A DNA stretch of 64,000 bases from Paenibacillus sp. J23TS9 (GCF_018403225.1 NZ_BOSG01000001.1:1364001-1428000); one strand, 5' to 3'. Shown: positions 32,916 through 41,717, numbered from the stretch's first letter. Notes: generated from the sequence alone by a model not told the origin. Numbers and translations are program-made.

Positions 32916-33042
32916 CTCCTGGCATTTTCCATCCTCTTTCGGGTCCTCTAAGTAATAAAATCTTGTTTTCATTATTCACTACAATCGCAGCGGCGGATAT
33001 AAAGTGCTTCGGAGGATTATTCATCAACATTAATCCCTTCAT
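32896..33042 (-). pseudogene. NUDIX gene stub, 3' part deleted
   Basis: Forty-eight codons match the start of the NUDIX gene at 9299-9712 (MNNPPKHFISAAAIVV..., RGPERGWKMPGG), then the frame runs into the HAD leader and stops. The Nudix box is lost after PGGV. The break lies in the 11-bp word CCAGGAGGTGT, which occurs in the NUDIX coding sequence and in the HAD ribosome binding region at locus A; recombination between them removes 339 bp and gives exactly this junction. Confidence 0.88.
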
Positions 33043-33063
33043 TACTAGGTTTGATCAGATTTT

Positions 33064-33225
33064 ATATAACGTTCCCGTATTCACAACGCCGAGAGGTTTA
33101 AGGTCGCAAAGTGACCGGGACCGACAGGACTTAGCCTCGCAGGTGTGTTGCCTGATTCTGCTTCCTCGAAATCCATCTGGCGGGCCGAGAGACGTAGGTC
33201 CCGAAGCGTGAATACATTGTTAGAT
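33064..33225. repeat. Branched palindrome B2 (attC-like topology)
   Basis: ATATAAC (33064-33070) faces GTTAGAT (33219-33225); GTATTCAC faces GTGAATAC. Inside are a GGTC/GACC hairpin and a CGGGACC/GGTCCCG pairing. It lies 38 bases beyond the 3' end of the frameshifted NUDIX gene at 33264 and before the NUDIX stub. Outer arms match A2 while the interior has diverged or been replaced. Confidence 0.72.
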
Positions 33226-33263
33226 GATGGTGACGTCTTCTCGAATCACTGACAGAATAGCTC

Positions 33264-33718
33264 TTAATAGTACTTCAATAATTCTTTATCGATTTCATCT
33301 ATGTATCCAATATCTTCAGTTCCATCCCAAAAAGTTATCTTGGTTGCTTCGTCATTGTTCAAAAAGGGCCTTTCGAGTTCAATGTCTGCACTAAATAATC
33401 CCCCGTATTCGACCCTTCCATTCTTCAATGTGAACTTCATTAATCCTTTGAACTCGAATCTTTCTGGAATTTGATTGGTTTCTTCAAGCATTTCTCTTAT
33501 TGCGCATTCTCTTAATGTCTCCCCAGCTTCGATCATAACACCGGCTAATTCCCAATTATTCTTCCAGTTATTATATAATAATAAAAATCCATTTTTACTT
33601 TTTGCAACGACAAATGCATGTGTAATTGGATTAAAGTCAGTGTTATCGACTTGATCCTCAGTGATATTAATGAGTCCTCAAAAATATCACCCTTTCGGTT
33701 TATACATATTGGCATCAT
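33264..33718 (-). pseudogene. Second NUDIX gene, frameshifted
   Basis: The main frame reads DFNPITHAFVVAKSKNGFLLLYNNWKNNWELAG then VMIEAGETLRECAIREMLEE, a Nudix box, and ends ELLKYY at 33264. The N-terminal codons (MMPICINRKGDIF) lie in another frame, so one frameshift is present near 33675. In addition the first conserved Gly of the Nudix box is Val (GTT instead of GGT). It is not a copy of the NUDIX at 9299. A GTTAGAT core lies upstream at 33757-33763 (minus strand). Confidence 0.75.
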
Positions 33719-33896
33719 TGATCTCTCCCACAGCAACATTGTATTTCGTCACTTTCATCTAACGTCTTTTCTACGAACTTCGTAAATAACTCCATATGTT
33801 GTGGTATATACTTTCCAACCATATTCCAGGGTTTTTATATTCTCAATGATTTCGATAGCTACTGGGCACCGTCTCAAAATTCTATTTTGACTAAGG

Positions 33897-33928
33897 AAAA
33901 CCCGCTCATGGAGATGTGAACGGGTTTT
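33897..33928. terminator. Hairpin terminator
   Basis: AAAACCCG ... CGGGTTTT with an inner partial TCA/TGA pairing. It follows the small membrane protein gene at 33978 on the minus strand. Confidence 0.7.
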
Positions 33929-33977
33929 GTCACCATTATCTTCAAGTGATTCTCTTCAATAAAGGGAAAAGAAAAAA

Positions 33978-34133
33978 TTAGAAGAGTCTTATCAGGTTAA
34001 TTACCAAAACAATAATTGCTACAGTGATGAGTAAATTAACTGTATTCCACACGAGTCCCTTTTCCGGGTTCTCGTCATGACGTCTTTTGTGTACATTCGG
34101 GTCATAATGTCCCGGAGGATTGCGAAAATCCAT
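33978..34133 (-). CDS. 51-residue single-helix membrane protein
   Basis: ATG at 34133 with AAGGAG nine bases upstream. The N-terminal half is polar (MDFRNPPGHYDPNVHKRRHDENPEKG) and the C-terminal half is one helix (VWNTVNLLITVAIIVLVINLIRLF). It starts 13 bases after the RDD gene and is probably in the same transcript. No known family. A longer frame to 34208 exists but overlaps the RDD gene and has no binding site. Confidence 0.65.
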   Translation of the reverse strand: MDFRNPPGHYDPNVHKRRHDENPEKGLVWNTVNLLITVAIIVLVINLIRLF

Positions 34134-34146
34134 AGGTAATCGCTCC

Positions 34147-34461
34147 TTAATCGTCGCTTTTAACATACGTCCCCGCGATAAGGTCATGAATTGCTCTTTT
34201 GTCCTCACGTAATAACACCATAAATAAGCTCACAATCGTTCCAATTCCAAAAGTAATCCAGTAGATGATTCCACCGATAATCGTGCGCATAAACATGGCT
34301 CCTATATTTACTTTGCTTCCATCTAGTTTAACAATACGGATGCCGAAAAGCATCTTCCCAAATGAATAACCGCTAAACATCGCCGGAATTAGAAAATCAT
34401 ATAGCCTAGCATATATGTGTTTTGGAAGCTCTTTCAGGTTGTATAAATTGATGCCTGGCAC
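34147..34461 (-). CDS. RDD family membrane protein, N-terminus probably lost
   Basis: A 104-residue frame with the RDD-family core: RLYDFLIPAMFSGYSFGKMLFGIRIVKLDG, then two helices (RTIIGGIIYWITFGIGTIVSLFMVLL) and the conserved LREDKRAIHDLIAGTYV. RDD proteins usually have about 140 or more residues with an extra helix containing the Arg-Asp-Asp signature before this point. Upstream lies the start of an unrelated oxidoreductase, with its reading frame running across the junction, so a deletion has probably joined two genes. RDD proteins include cation antiporters, but most are unknown. Confidence 0.65.
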   Translation of the reverse strand: MPGINLYNLKELPKHIYARLYDFLIPAMFSGYSFGKMLFGIRIVKLDGSKVNIGAMFMRTIIGGIIYWITFGIGTIVSLFMVLLREDKRAIHDLIAGTYVKSDD

Positions 34462-34592
34462 AGCTTGCCCACTTTGGAGACCCGTTCTTCATTCAAATTA
34501 AATATGCCAGCTACACGGATTCCAGGCATGCCTTCCAAGTTACTGACATAGACCAATCCTATAGTATTGCATCCCAGAATTGTAATGTTCAT
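34434..34592 (-). pseudogene. N-terminal stub of a Gfo/Idh/MocA oxidoreductase
   Basis: ATG at 34592 with GGAGG seven bases upstream opens a 52-codon frame: MNITILGCNTIGLVYVSNL, then MPGIRVAGIFNLNEERVSKVGKL. The Gly-rich Rossmann start and the D/N-LNEER segment fit the Gfo/Idh family. After this the frame runs into the RDD gene region and stops. Good translation signals survive although the enzyme is gone. Confidence 0.6.
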
Positions 34593-34691
34593 TGAATTAC
34601 CTCCATTTCATATAAAGAATAAAATTTGAGCTCCAATAGCCTGTAACACTCGTGTTTGTCGGAGTGCTCCTAGCGGTGTTTGATGTCCATT

Positions 34692-35897
34692 TTATTTTTG
34701 TTTCTCTCTGATCGGACTCGCGGATTTGGACAGAAAACCAGCGATACTTACAGCGATAAGTACAACAATTAATGCACGAAGCAGACCCACTGACTGTCCA
34801 ATAATCCCCAAAACTGGTGGTCCAACAAGAAATGCAAGATATCCTGCTGTGGATACTGCACCTACCCTTGCCGCTACTCCACGGGGGTCGTCTCCCGCTG
34901 CCGAAAGGCCAACTGGAAATCCGAAAGCCGCACCAAACCCCCATAGAATAACGCCTACGATGGCAAACGTATAATTTTGCCCCAATATAACAAGAAGTAA
35001 ACCGACAATAGCAAACAGAGCGGATGCCCTCAGAACAATGACTCTCCCAAATCGGTCAAGGAAAAAGCCACCGGCTGCACGGCAAATCGTCATCGCAGCC
35101 ACAAAGAGCCCAAAAGCGAATGAACCAGTGGCTGGTGTGACCTGGTATCCATCCACCATAGCGAGTGGCAGCCAGTCATTTGCTGAGCCCTCTGCAAAAG
35201 CCATTCCCAGTACAATCATACCAACTAGAACGGTACGCCGCTCTTTCCATACAGCCATGCGTTCCTTGGCGCTCATTGGCTGATCTGTCGAACTCCCGTC
35301 TGTTTCCTTTCCCGTTCCTGCAGGAACCAGACGACAGAAAAAGAAACTAAATATCAAAATAGCTAAAACGGCAAGCACCAAGTGAGCAGGGACTGACATT
35401 CCGATCTTAATTGCGGCCGATCCGGCCATTGCGCCAAGCAATGTTCCTACGCTAAACGCAGCATGAAAGCCTGTAAGAAGGGACTTTTTAGCTGCTCTTT
35501 CTACCGCAGTCCCCTCTACATTCATTGCCACATCACATATTCCGTTTCCAAATCCAAACACAGCCAATCCCAAAAAAACAACAATCCGGCTTGTGAGCCA
35601 AGAGCCTCCAAAGCCTACGATGATAAGTCCAATCGAACTGACAATGAGACCAACCACCATAACATAGCGGCCGCCCTTGTGTGCAATTAGATGACTGGCA
35701 TTTAATAGTCCGACAATGGAGCCTACAGCCAATCCAAAAATGATCCAGCCCATTTGAGCTGTTGATGCCTCTAAAGCATCCCGAATCGTTGGTGTGCGTG
35801 ACACCCAAGAGGCAATAGCAAAACCGGGCAATGCAAAAATAAAATAGATGGCGATTCTCCATAAATAAATTTGACGAGTCGTTAATGCGTGGTTCAT
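34692..35897 (-). CDS. MFS transporter, YbjJ-like
   Basis: A 401-residue protein with 12 predicted helices, from the ATG at 35897 with GGAGG six bases upstream. The first helix region AIYFIFALPGFAIASWVSRTPTIRDALEAST and HLIAHKGGRYVMV (loop 2-3 position of motif A) followed by FGNGICDVAMNVEG are characteristic of the YbjJ-like/fucose-permease-related MFS group. Substrate unknown. A longer frame to 36062 has no ribosome binding site. Stands alone between the RDD gene and the O-acetyltransferase. Confidence 0.9.
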   Translation of the reverse strand: MNHALTTRQIYLWRIAIYFIFALPGFAIASWVSRTPTIRDALEASTAQMGWIIFGLAVGSIVGLLNASHLIAHKGGRYVMVVGLIVSSIGLIIVGFGGSWLTSRIVVFLGLAVFGFGNGICDVAMNVEGTAVERAAKKSLLTGFHAAFSVGTLLGAMAGSAAIKIGMSVPAHLVLAVLAILIFSFFFCRLVPAGTGKETDGSSTDQPMSAKERMAVWKERRTVLVGMIVLGMAFAEGSANDWLPLAMVDGYQVTPATGSFAFGLFVAAMTICRAAGGFFLDRFGRVIVLRASALFAIVGLLLVILGQNYTFAIVGVILWGFGAAFGFPVGLSAAGDDPRGVAARVGAVSTAGYLAFLVGPPVLGIIGQSVGLLRALIVVLIAVSIAGFLSKSASPIREKQK

Positions 35898-36150
35898 GTT
35901 TGACCTCCTGAAATGGGATGGACTGAAGTCCAAGAAACAGCTTATAAATGACTGATCTGTCGCAATAAATGCCGATGGTAAAAAGAAAGCACACTTTTGT
36001 CCTGTTAGGATCATGTGTGCTTTCGCTGCACTATGGGTGTTCAAATGTTGATCATGTAACACTCTCTATAATGTCGTGCCGTACTTCAATTCACTGCCTT
36101 TTGAATATTTCAGCCTATAAGTAGACTTGGCCAACGGCGCTCCACAATCG

Positions 36151-36780
36151 CTACCATTCAACCTGATCGAAACGCATGTTTTTATGGTAATATACTCTGT
36201 CATGGTCCGTGATTTCACGAAGAACCTTACATGGATTTCCCACAGCGATTACGTTCTCGGGAATATCCTTGGTTACTACGCTCCCAGCACCGATGACGCT
36301 CCCCTTTCCAATAGTAACGCCTGGTAAAATAATTGCCCCACTACCAACCCACACCCCATCTTTGATAACTACGGGTAGAGCATACATTCCGCTTTCTTTA
36401 CGCTTTTCTGGATGTACAGGATGGCCGGTTACAGCGATCGTTACGTTGGGGCCAAACATGACGTCGTCTCCAATCGTAACCTTATAGTCATCTACTACGG
36501 TTAAATTAAAGTTAATATAAACGTTATTGCCTATCGTAGTGTTCGAGCCATACGCCATGCGAATGGGTGGCTCCATCCACACGTTCTCACCCATGCTCCC
36601 GAAAAGCTGTTTCATCAAAGCCTGACGTCCTGCCGTATCATCAGGATGCAAACGATTGATTTCAAAACACAGTACCTTGCCACGCTGGCGCGCACGTGCC
36701 AATGCTGCAGCTTCTTCTGGATAATTAGCGTCATGGTCAGTAAATAACTGGCAGCTTGCCATTCGTTCTTGGATATTCAT
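36151..36780 (-). CDS. Sugar O-acetyltransferase (Maa/LacA/NodL type)
   Basis: A 209-residue protein with the N-terminal Mac domain (ERMASCQLFTDHDANYPEEAAALARARQRGKVLCFEINRL) and a left-handed beta helix made of hexapeptide repeats (IGNNVYINFNLTVVDDYKVTIGDDVMFGPNVTIAVTGHPVH). The catalytic His is in TGHPVHPEKR. It transfers acetyl from acetyl-CoA to a sugar hydroxyl, with maltose or galactoside as usual substrates. ATG at 36780 with GGAGAG upstream. Next to a MATE gene 56 bases further upstream on the same strand, a possible operon. Confidence 0.93.
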   Translation of the reverse strand: MNIQERMASCQLFTDHDANYPEEAAALARARQRGKVLCFEINRLHPDDTAGRQALMKQLFGSMGENVWMEPPIRMAYGSNTTIGNNVYINFNLTVVDDYKVTIGDDVMFGPNVTIAVTGHPVHPEKRKESGMYALPVVIKDGVWVGSGAIILPGVTIGKGSVIGAGSVVTKDIPENVIAVGNPCKVLREITDHDRVYYHKNMRFDQVEW

Positions 36781-36836
36781 TCTTAGCTCTCCTTTTATCA
36801 CCCTTGATTTATTCGGACAATACCATATCGTTATTA

Positions 36837-38219
36837 TCAGGTTTCCGCAAAATTCCTTGTAATATTGTTAAGCCACTTGTACTGACGATACCGAATCAAA
36901 GCGACTGGCAGTTTTATGATTTCATCCAGGCTAATTATTGCAAACAGCAGGATAGGCGGCACCTGCCAAACAAAAGCGCATAGATAGCCTAATGGCAAAA
37001 TAATGCCCCACATCACTATGGCATCACACCAAAAACCAAATTTGGAATCCCCTCCAGCCGTGAATATACCTGCAATGGTCGTCGAATTCATTGATTTGGC
37101 GATACAATAATAAGCGCAGATATACATCATTCCATCGAGGTAATGTTGAGCTGTAGCATTTAAACTAACCATCAAGAAAACCAGTGGCTTCACTAACAAA
37201 ATAGTACAACCTGCCAGTGTACCAAAAATCAAAGCATATACATTCATTCGGTTACCAGCATGTTTGGCTTTCTCGATCTCACCCTCCCCCAGATATTTCC
37301 CGATTAGCACAGAACCACCGCTGGCAATGCCGCCGCATAATACAATGGCCAGGTTCTTGACGACTGACGAAATGGAATTAGCTGCAACCATATCGGCACT
37401 TACATGGCCAATAATGGCAGCTGTTGCAGTCAAGGCCCCGCCCCAGACGATATAATTCCCTTGTACGGGCATGGTGTACTTGAAGAAATCCTTAAGCAAT
37501 TCCCGCTGTATTCCATCACGTAACGGCAGTTGAAAGCGAATGGAGCCCCGTGTAACAGAGTGCACAATGCAGCAGCCTAATTCAATGAAACGTGCACAAA
37601 CCGTTGCTAGGGCAACTCCTGTGATCGCAAGTTCGGGCTTGCCGGGAAAAAAGATAAAGATACAAAACGAGTTGAATATAATATTCATAACTAGACAAGC
37701 CGAACTTATCCATGCACTTAGCTTTGCACTTTCCATGCTTCTTATAACACTGAGATACATCTGTGAAATTCCCATCGCTAGATAAGAAAACGAATTCAAT
37801 TGCAAAAACCTTGCACCATAGTGAATCAACTCGTCATCATCTGTAAAAATTCGCATCAGCATGCCTGGGTATGAGATGGAAAGCAAAAAAAAGAAAACAG
37901 ATATACAGAAAGAAAACATGCAGGAGATGCTGAGAACCCTCTGTATCGTTTTTAAATCCTTCTTTCCCCAGTACTGTGCGGTAAGTATTCCCGCTCCCGT
38001 TGACAACCCCATATAGAATAAGGTCAATGCGAAAGTGATTTGTCCGGCGAGTGATACGGCCGACATCGCAGACTGGCTAATCATACCCAACATGAAAACA
38101 TCTGCAGAAATAACCATAGCCGAAACCAGGTTTTGTAATGCAATTGGTACAACGAGTACCATTAACTCTCTTCTGAAATTAACATTCAAGGGTTTCTCAA
38201 ATTGGATATGTTTTTTCAC
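36837..38219 (-). CDS. MATE family efflux transporter
   Basis: A 460-residue membrane protein with 12 helices in two homologous halves. The first half begins LMVLVVPIALQNLVSAMVISADVFMLGMISQSAMSAVSLAGQITF, the typical MATE start, and the second half begins TMPVQGNYIVWGGALTATAAIIGHVSADMVAANSI. MATE proteins export cationic compounds in exchange for Na or H ions. It is divergent from an AraC regulator with 138 bases between them, so local control is likely. The O-acetyltransferase gene follows. Substrate unknown. Confidence 0.93.
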   Translation of the reverse strand: MKKHIQFEKPLNVNFRRELMVLVVPIALQNLVSAMVISADVFMLGMISQSAMSAVSLAGQITFALTLFYMGLSTGAGILTAQYWGKKDLKTIQRVLSISCMFSFCISVFFFLLSISYPGMLMRIFTDDDELIHYGARFLQLNSFSYLAMGISQMYLSVIRSMESAKLSAWISSACLVMNIIFNSFCIFIFFPGKPELAITGVALATVCARFIELGCCIVHSVTRGSIRFQLPLRDGIQRELLKDFFKYTMPVQGNYIVWGGALTATAAIIGHVSADMVAANSISSVVKNLAIVLCGGIASGGSVLIGKYLGEGEIEKAKHAGNRMNVYALIFGTLAGCTILLVKPLVFLMVSLNATAQHYLDGMMYICAYYCIAKSMNSTTIAGIFTAGGDSKFGFWCDAIVMWGIILPLGYLCAFVWQVPPILLFAIISLDEIIKLPVALIRYRQYKWLNNITRNFAET

Positions 38220-38357
38220 CCCGTTCCCCTTCCCTCACGTATCTCATAATGTTATAAAGATAGTATAAATAAAAACTAATATCCATTAAAATTGGTTATA
38301 GTACTATAAAAATCGTATGTATTTTAACGAGGTGACCTGAAGATTAAATCATTAGAA

Positions 38358-39242
38358 GTGTTTTCAGACCTATCCGAGCGCCTGGATTATAACCTATCAG
38401 ATTTACTACTCTATGTACGAAAAGGAAACTTGCAGCAGTTTTACAATTATTCTGCTGCGTGCCACTGGCACCCGGATGTAGAATTTATTATGGTTCTTAA
38501 AGGATCTATGGATTACTTTGTAAACGGACAAACGATTCGAATCGATCAGGGGAATGGAATTTTTGTAAATAGCAAACGCATGCACTATGGTTTTTCCCAG
38601 GACCAGATCGATTGTACTTTCATCGTGATCGTCATCCATCCTTCACTTCTTGGTGAGGAAGCGTCCCTGGCAAGGAAGTTCGCTGACCAAAAATTCGGGA
38701 CTAATATGGATGACTTTTTATTGCTTACTGATCAAATTGCTTGGCAGCGGGAAATTTTGCTTAACATTCAAGAAATTTATGATGAAATGCACACCCGTGA
38801 ACCACATAACCCGCTTCGGCTCCTGTCCCTGGCATTATCCCTTTGCGCCTCTGTAGGAGATCATGTGCAACAAAGTGCCGGGTATAATGACAACGAACAA
38901 TCATGGACCATTGTCTGGAAAATGACCGGATTCATTCATCAAAACTATGAATATAAAATAACCCTTAACGATATTGCTGCAGCAGGGACCGTTTGCAGAA
39001 GCCGTTGTTGTAAATTGTTTAATACGTTCGTAGGACAAACTCCAAATGAGTATCTATCACGTTACCGGATTCAAAAAAGCTGCGAAATGCTAAAAGAAAC
39101 GAACCGATCTATAAGTGAAATAGCAATAGCCTGCGGATTTCAAAGTGCAAGCTACTTTACATTGATTTTCCGTAAACAAATCGGATTGATTCCGCAGAAT
39201 TACAGAAAACAAGCCCTTAGAATAGAACTTCTTAATAAATAA
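38358..39242 (+). CDS. AraC family transcriptional regulator
   Basis: A 294-residue regulator with an N-terminal cupin sensor domain (WHPDVEFIMVLKGSMDYFVNGQTIRIDQGNGIFVNSKRMHYGF) and two C-terminal helix-turn-helix units (ITLNDIAAAGTVCRSRCCKLFNTFVGQTPNEYLSRYRIQKSCEMLKETNRSISEIAIACGFQSASYFTLIFRKQIG). The start is uncertain: GTG at 38358 is listed, but a CTG at 38337 directly follows GAGGTGA and would add KIKSLEV. Divergent to the MATE gene, its probable target. Ends before a terminator at 39294. Confidence 0.92.
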   Translation: MFSDLSERLDYNLSDLLLYVRKGNLQQFYNYSAACHWHPDVEFIMVLKGSMDYFVNGQTIRIDQGNGIFVNSKRMHYGFSQDQIDCTFIVIVIHPSLLGEEASLARKFADQKFGTNMDDFLLLTDQIAWQREILLNIQEIYDEMHTREPHNPLRLLSLALSLCASVGDHVQQSAGYNDNEQSWTIVWKMTGFIHQNYEYKITLNDIAAAGTVCRSRCCKLFNTFVGQTPNEYLSRYRIQKSCEMLKETNRSISEIAIACGFQSASYFTLIFRKQIGLIPQNYRKQALRIELLNK

Positions 39243-39293
39243 GTTTGGGGCAATAGCTCAATTAAGAATAAAACTTCCTCCCCGGCAGCTACT

Positions 39294-39335
39294 AAAAAAA
39301 GTCACAACCACGATCCATGGTTATGACTTTTTTTA
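39294..39335. terminator. Bidirectional hairpin terminator
   Basis: AAAAAAAGTCACAACCA faces TGGTTATGACTTTTTTT with one mismatch. It serves the AraC gene and the minus-strand genes beyond. Confidence 0.88.
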
Positions 39336-39342
39336 ATTAAGT

Positions 39343-39420
39343 TCATGATTTGTCCCTTTGAGCTTCAACTTCTCTGATCCAACGATAAAAAGTTGTTCTT
39401 TTCATGTCGATCTGTCGCAT
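39343..39420 (-). pseudogene. Helix-turn-helix tail, perhaps of a recombinase
   Basis: Twenty-five codons from an ATG at 39420 read MRQIDMKRTTFYRWIREVEA and stop at 39343; the same frame continues upstream only as far as KTEA before a stop. The phrase K-R-T-T-F-Y-R-W resembles the C-terminal helix-turn-helix of serine recombinases or transposase helpers. It is too short to be sure. Confidence 0.3.
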
Positions 39421-39478
39421 CGCCTCCGTTTTCGGTTATCAGTCGATCCTTCTATTCGTGGTCCCGTTGGAAGTAAGT

Positions 39479-40135
39479 TTATTTTTTGTAGTAGCTCAAA
39501 TCGTAAGTATGAATTGCAGAATCATCATTAATGACCTGAAAGTTATATTTAGCAATATCTATATGAGTTGCAAGGCTAATCTTTGTTCGATCTCTTTTCA
39601 ATATTCCTTTCGAAGGACCGTCTGAGATTATGCCTGCCCTATGCACAATCCAATCCACATCTTGTGCTTCTTCAACTAAATATTCAATTACAGTTTCATT
39701 ATCTTTATGCTGACCGAGAAGACCGTTATATCTAGCTATAGTATTTCTAAGAATCCAAGTCATAAAAGGGAGTCTTTCTTTATATCGACGCGTGAGTCCT
39801 CCGGCCTGATATAGGAAACGTTTTACACCTTGTCGCCGCATAGCTGGGATAAGCTTCTTAATAAAGATCGTATTGATTGGCGCCTTATTTTGTTCCTGAG
39901 CATTTCCAAGCATACAAATTACAAAGTCGACTTCATCTAATAATTCGTCAATATTTTCATAATTTGTGATGGAGCCTTTGATTAGCTCTAAATTTATATT
40001 TTGTATTTTAATTTTTTCTGGATTTCTAACTAAGGCTTTTACTTTATGACCCTCTTTAAGCGCTATGGAAACAAAGTGTTGGCCAGTTCTGCCGGTTGCA
40101 CCAAATACTAAGAATGTTGATTTTGAATTTTTCAT
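39479..40135 (-). CDS. NmrA-like NAD(P)-binding protein
   Basis: A 218-residue atypical SDR. The dinucleotide motif is VFGATGRTG at residues 10-18. Further marks are ALVRNPEKI, the segment VDFVICMLGNAQ, and GVKRFLYQAGGLTRR. Such proteins act as NAD(P)-binding oxidoreductases or redox sensors and lack the standard YxxxK pair. The ATG at 40135 follows TTGGAGGG. The SDR gene at 40291 is on the same strand with 156 bases between, so the two may be related in function but need not be one operon. Confidence 0.88.
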   Translation of the reverse strand: MKNSKSTFLVFGATGRTGQHFVSIALKEGHKVKALVRNPEKIKIQNINLELIKGSITNYENIDELLDEVDFVICMLGNAQEQNKAPINTIFIKKLIPAMRRQGVKRFLYQAGGLTRRYKERLPFMTWILRNTIARYNGLLGQHKDNETVIEYLVEEAQDVDWIVHRAGIISDGPSKGILKRDRTKISLATHIDIAKYNFQVINDDSAIHTYDLSYYKK

Positions 40136-40290
40136 GGATAATGATCCCTCCAAAAAGAGATTCAAAAAGTACGGCATACCGTGTAGATCTCAGAAACCAA
40201 TTTATCGACCATTACCACGTCTACAATACTTTTTTTCTGTAATATTACTTCTTTCATTCTCTCAACATATTCTTTTCCCGATTGAAGCAA

Positions 40291-41106
40291 TCATGCACCC
40301 GTGAGTTTATGCGACAAATCAATAAGAGCCTTTTGATCCTCTTTATTAACTTCGATCGCAAATTTACGTTGGAAATTACCGGCCTTGTTCCACATGTATG
40401 CCGATGTTCCTTCGCCCTTCAAGAGTGCCTGAACAGGGTTGCGGGCCGCCAATTCGGCTGAGTTGAGAAAAGGTCGTGTCACTGCGACGCCGGCTCTGAA
40501 ATACCATGGCGCATTTTTAAAGATATCCGTTCGCGCAACCCCTGGGGTTGTACATCCTGTGAAAATCTTAGGATGCGTCTTGGTAAGATAGTCTGCATAA
40601 TGCATACACGCGCCAACGATCGGTAGCGTCATCGTCCAGAAATTAAAATTTTCAAAGGATTGGAACTTCTTGATGTCGAATTTGGGAACCTTTTTAACTG
40701 TACCCACCATCATAATTACCCGAGGATGGTCTGCCTTAAGAAGTTTTGGCAGCAGGAGTTGAGTTAAGTGGTAACGGCTTAAGTAAGCCAACGCAAAAAA
40801 GAGCGGGAGATCGTCTTTTGTTCTGATGTCCCTTGGATCAAAAATGCCCGCCGAGTGTAACAGTCCGTCGATTTTGTCGGTTATTTCATTGATCTGTCGT
40901 GCCGCTTCTTTGACTCCATCGTGAGTCGCGAGATCCACCGAGAGAAATATTGCTCGATTACGCGCTGTTCCAAAAGATGCCAATGCACTCTCACCTTTTT
41001 GTTTATCGCGCCCCAAAATAATCACGCGATTGCCCGCCTCAATAAGTTTGTGAGCAGACTGCAGGCCAACACCGCTATTCCCCCCTGTAATTACAAACGT
41101 ATTCAT
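40291..41106 (-). CDS. Short-chain dehydrogenase, divergent active site
   Basis: A 271-residue Rossmann protein: VITGGNSGVGLQSAHKLIEAGNRVIILGRD gives the cofactor motif (residues 5-14), LHSAGIFDP replaces the usual NNAG, and the expected YxxxK active site appears only as MHYADYLTKTHP, where no Tyr and Lys have the standard spacing of four. The usual catalytic arrangement is therefore not evident; relatives may be protochlorophyllide-reductase-like or unclassified SDRs. GAAGTG precedes the ATG. It is adjacent to a second decayed epimerase-like gene. Confidence 0.82.
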   Translation of the reverse strand: MNTFVITGGNSGVGLQSAHKLIEAGNRVIILGRDKQKGESALASFGTARNRAIFLSVDLATHDGVKEAARQINEITDKIDGLLHSAGIFDPRDIRTKDDLPLFFALAYLSRYHLTQLLLPKLLKADHPRVIMMVGTVKKVPKFDIKKFQSFENFNFWTMTLPIVGACMHYADYLTKTHPKIFTGCTTPGVARTDIFKNAPWYFRAGVAVTRPFLNSAELAARNPVQALLKGEGTSAYMWNKAGNFQRKFAIEVNKEDQKALIDLSHKLTGA

Positions 41107-41199
41107 ACTCTTTCACTTCCTTTTCTTTATTGACAATCTCAATATATATCATGCTCCAATAGGTGACCGCTCGATGTCCTAGATCAGTAATGGCTAACA

Positions 41200-41620
41200 C
41201 TATTTTGTGAAATAATGTCCTTGCTCCAGATCTGCGAGAAGACCAAGTTGGACAGGCTTCCAGCCGAGCAGCTCCTTCGTCCCTTCGCTTGGTCTTGCTA
41301 AGTCATGCGACGCAACCATGCATAGAAAACCGAAGACCGCTTGTGCCTCTTCATGCGGGATGCTGACTACCGGTACATCCAAGTGACGACCGATGACGCC
41401 GGCAATCTCGCTGAATAACACTGTCTGAAGTGGCTGCACAGCTGCGCAGTAAATCCAGATCCTCTAAAACGCCGCGATCCACCTCTGCTCCCAAGCTTTT
41501 TAATACTTGAACACCACTTTCTGAACGGGTCAGACCAACTACCTGATGGCCAGCACCGATGAGTTCGCGGACAACAGTTGTACCCATATAACCTGCTGCA
41601 TCTGTAACGAATATTCGCAT
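41200..41620 (-). pseudogene. NAD-dependent epimerase-like SDR, internally deleted
   Basis: The first 70 residues (MRIFVTDAAGYMGTTVVRELIGAGHQVVGLTRSESG...) carry the extended-SDR cofactor region, with an odd DAAGYMG where TGATGFIG is usual. The last 75 residues are in another frame: LFSEIAGVIGRHLDVPVVSIPHEEA, ARPSEGTKELLGWKP and GLLADLEQGHYF, the normal C-terminus. About 140 central residues including YxxxK are missing. The promoter is still recognisable at 41665-41695. Confidence 0.85.
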
Positions 41621-41664
41621 AATTGTTTTAAGCCTCCTTAAGCATTTGACGAAGATATGACTTC

Positions 41665-41695
41665 AGTCTAAACTATGAAGTAAACTCTAAGGCAA
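41665..41695 (-). promoter_or_regulatory. MerR-type promoter with 19-bp spacer
   Basis: On the minus strand TTGCCT (41690-41695), 19-base spacer, TAGACT (41665-41670). The spacer carries the imperfect dyad TAGAGTTTACTTCATAGTT. Overlong spacers with a central dyad are the mark of MerR-activated promoters. It points at the decayed epimerase gene (start 41620), and the MerR gene begins at 41718 on the other strand. Confidence 0.8.
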
Positions 41696-41717
41696 GCGTT
41701 TGGAGGTATGATTTCAT

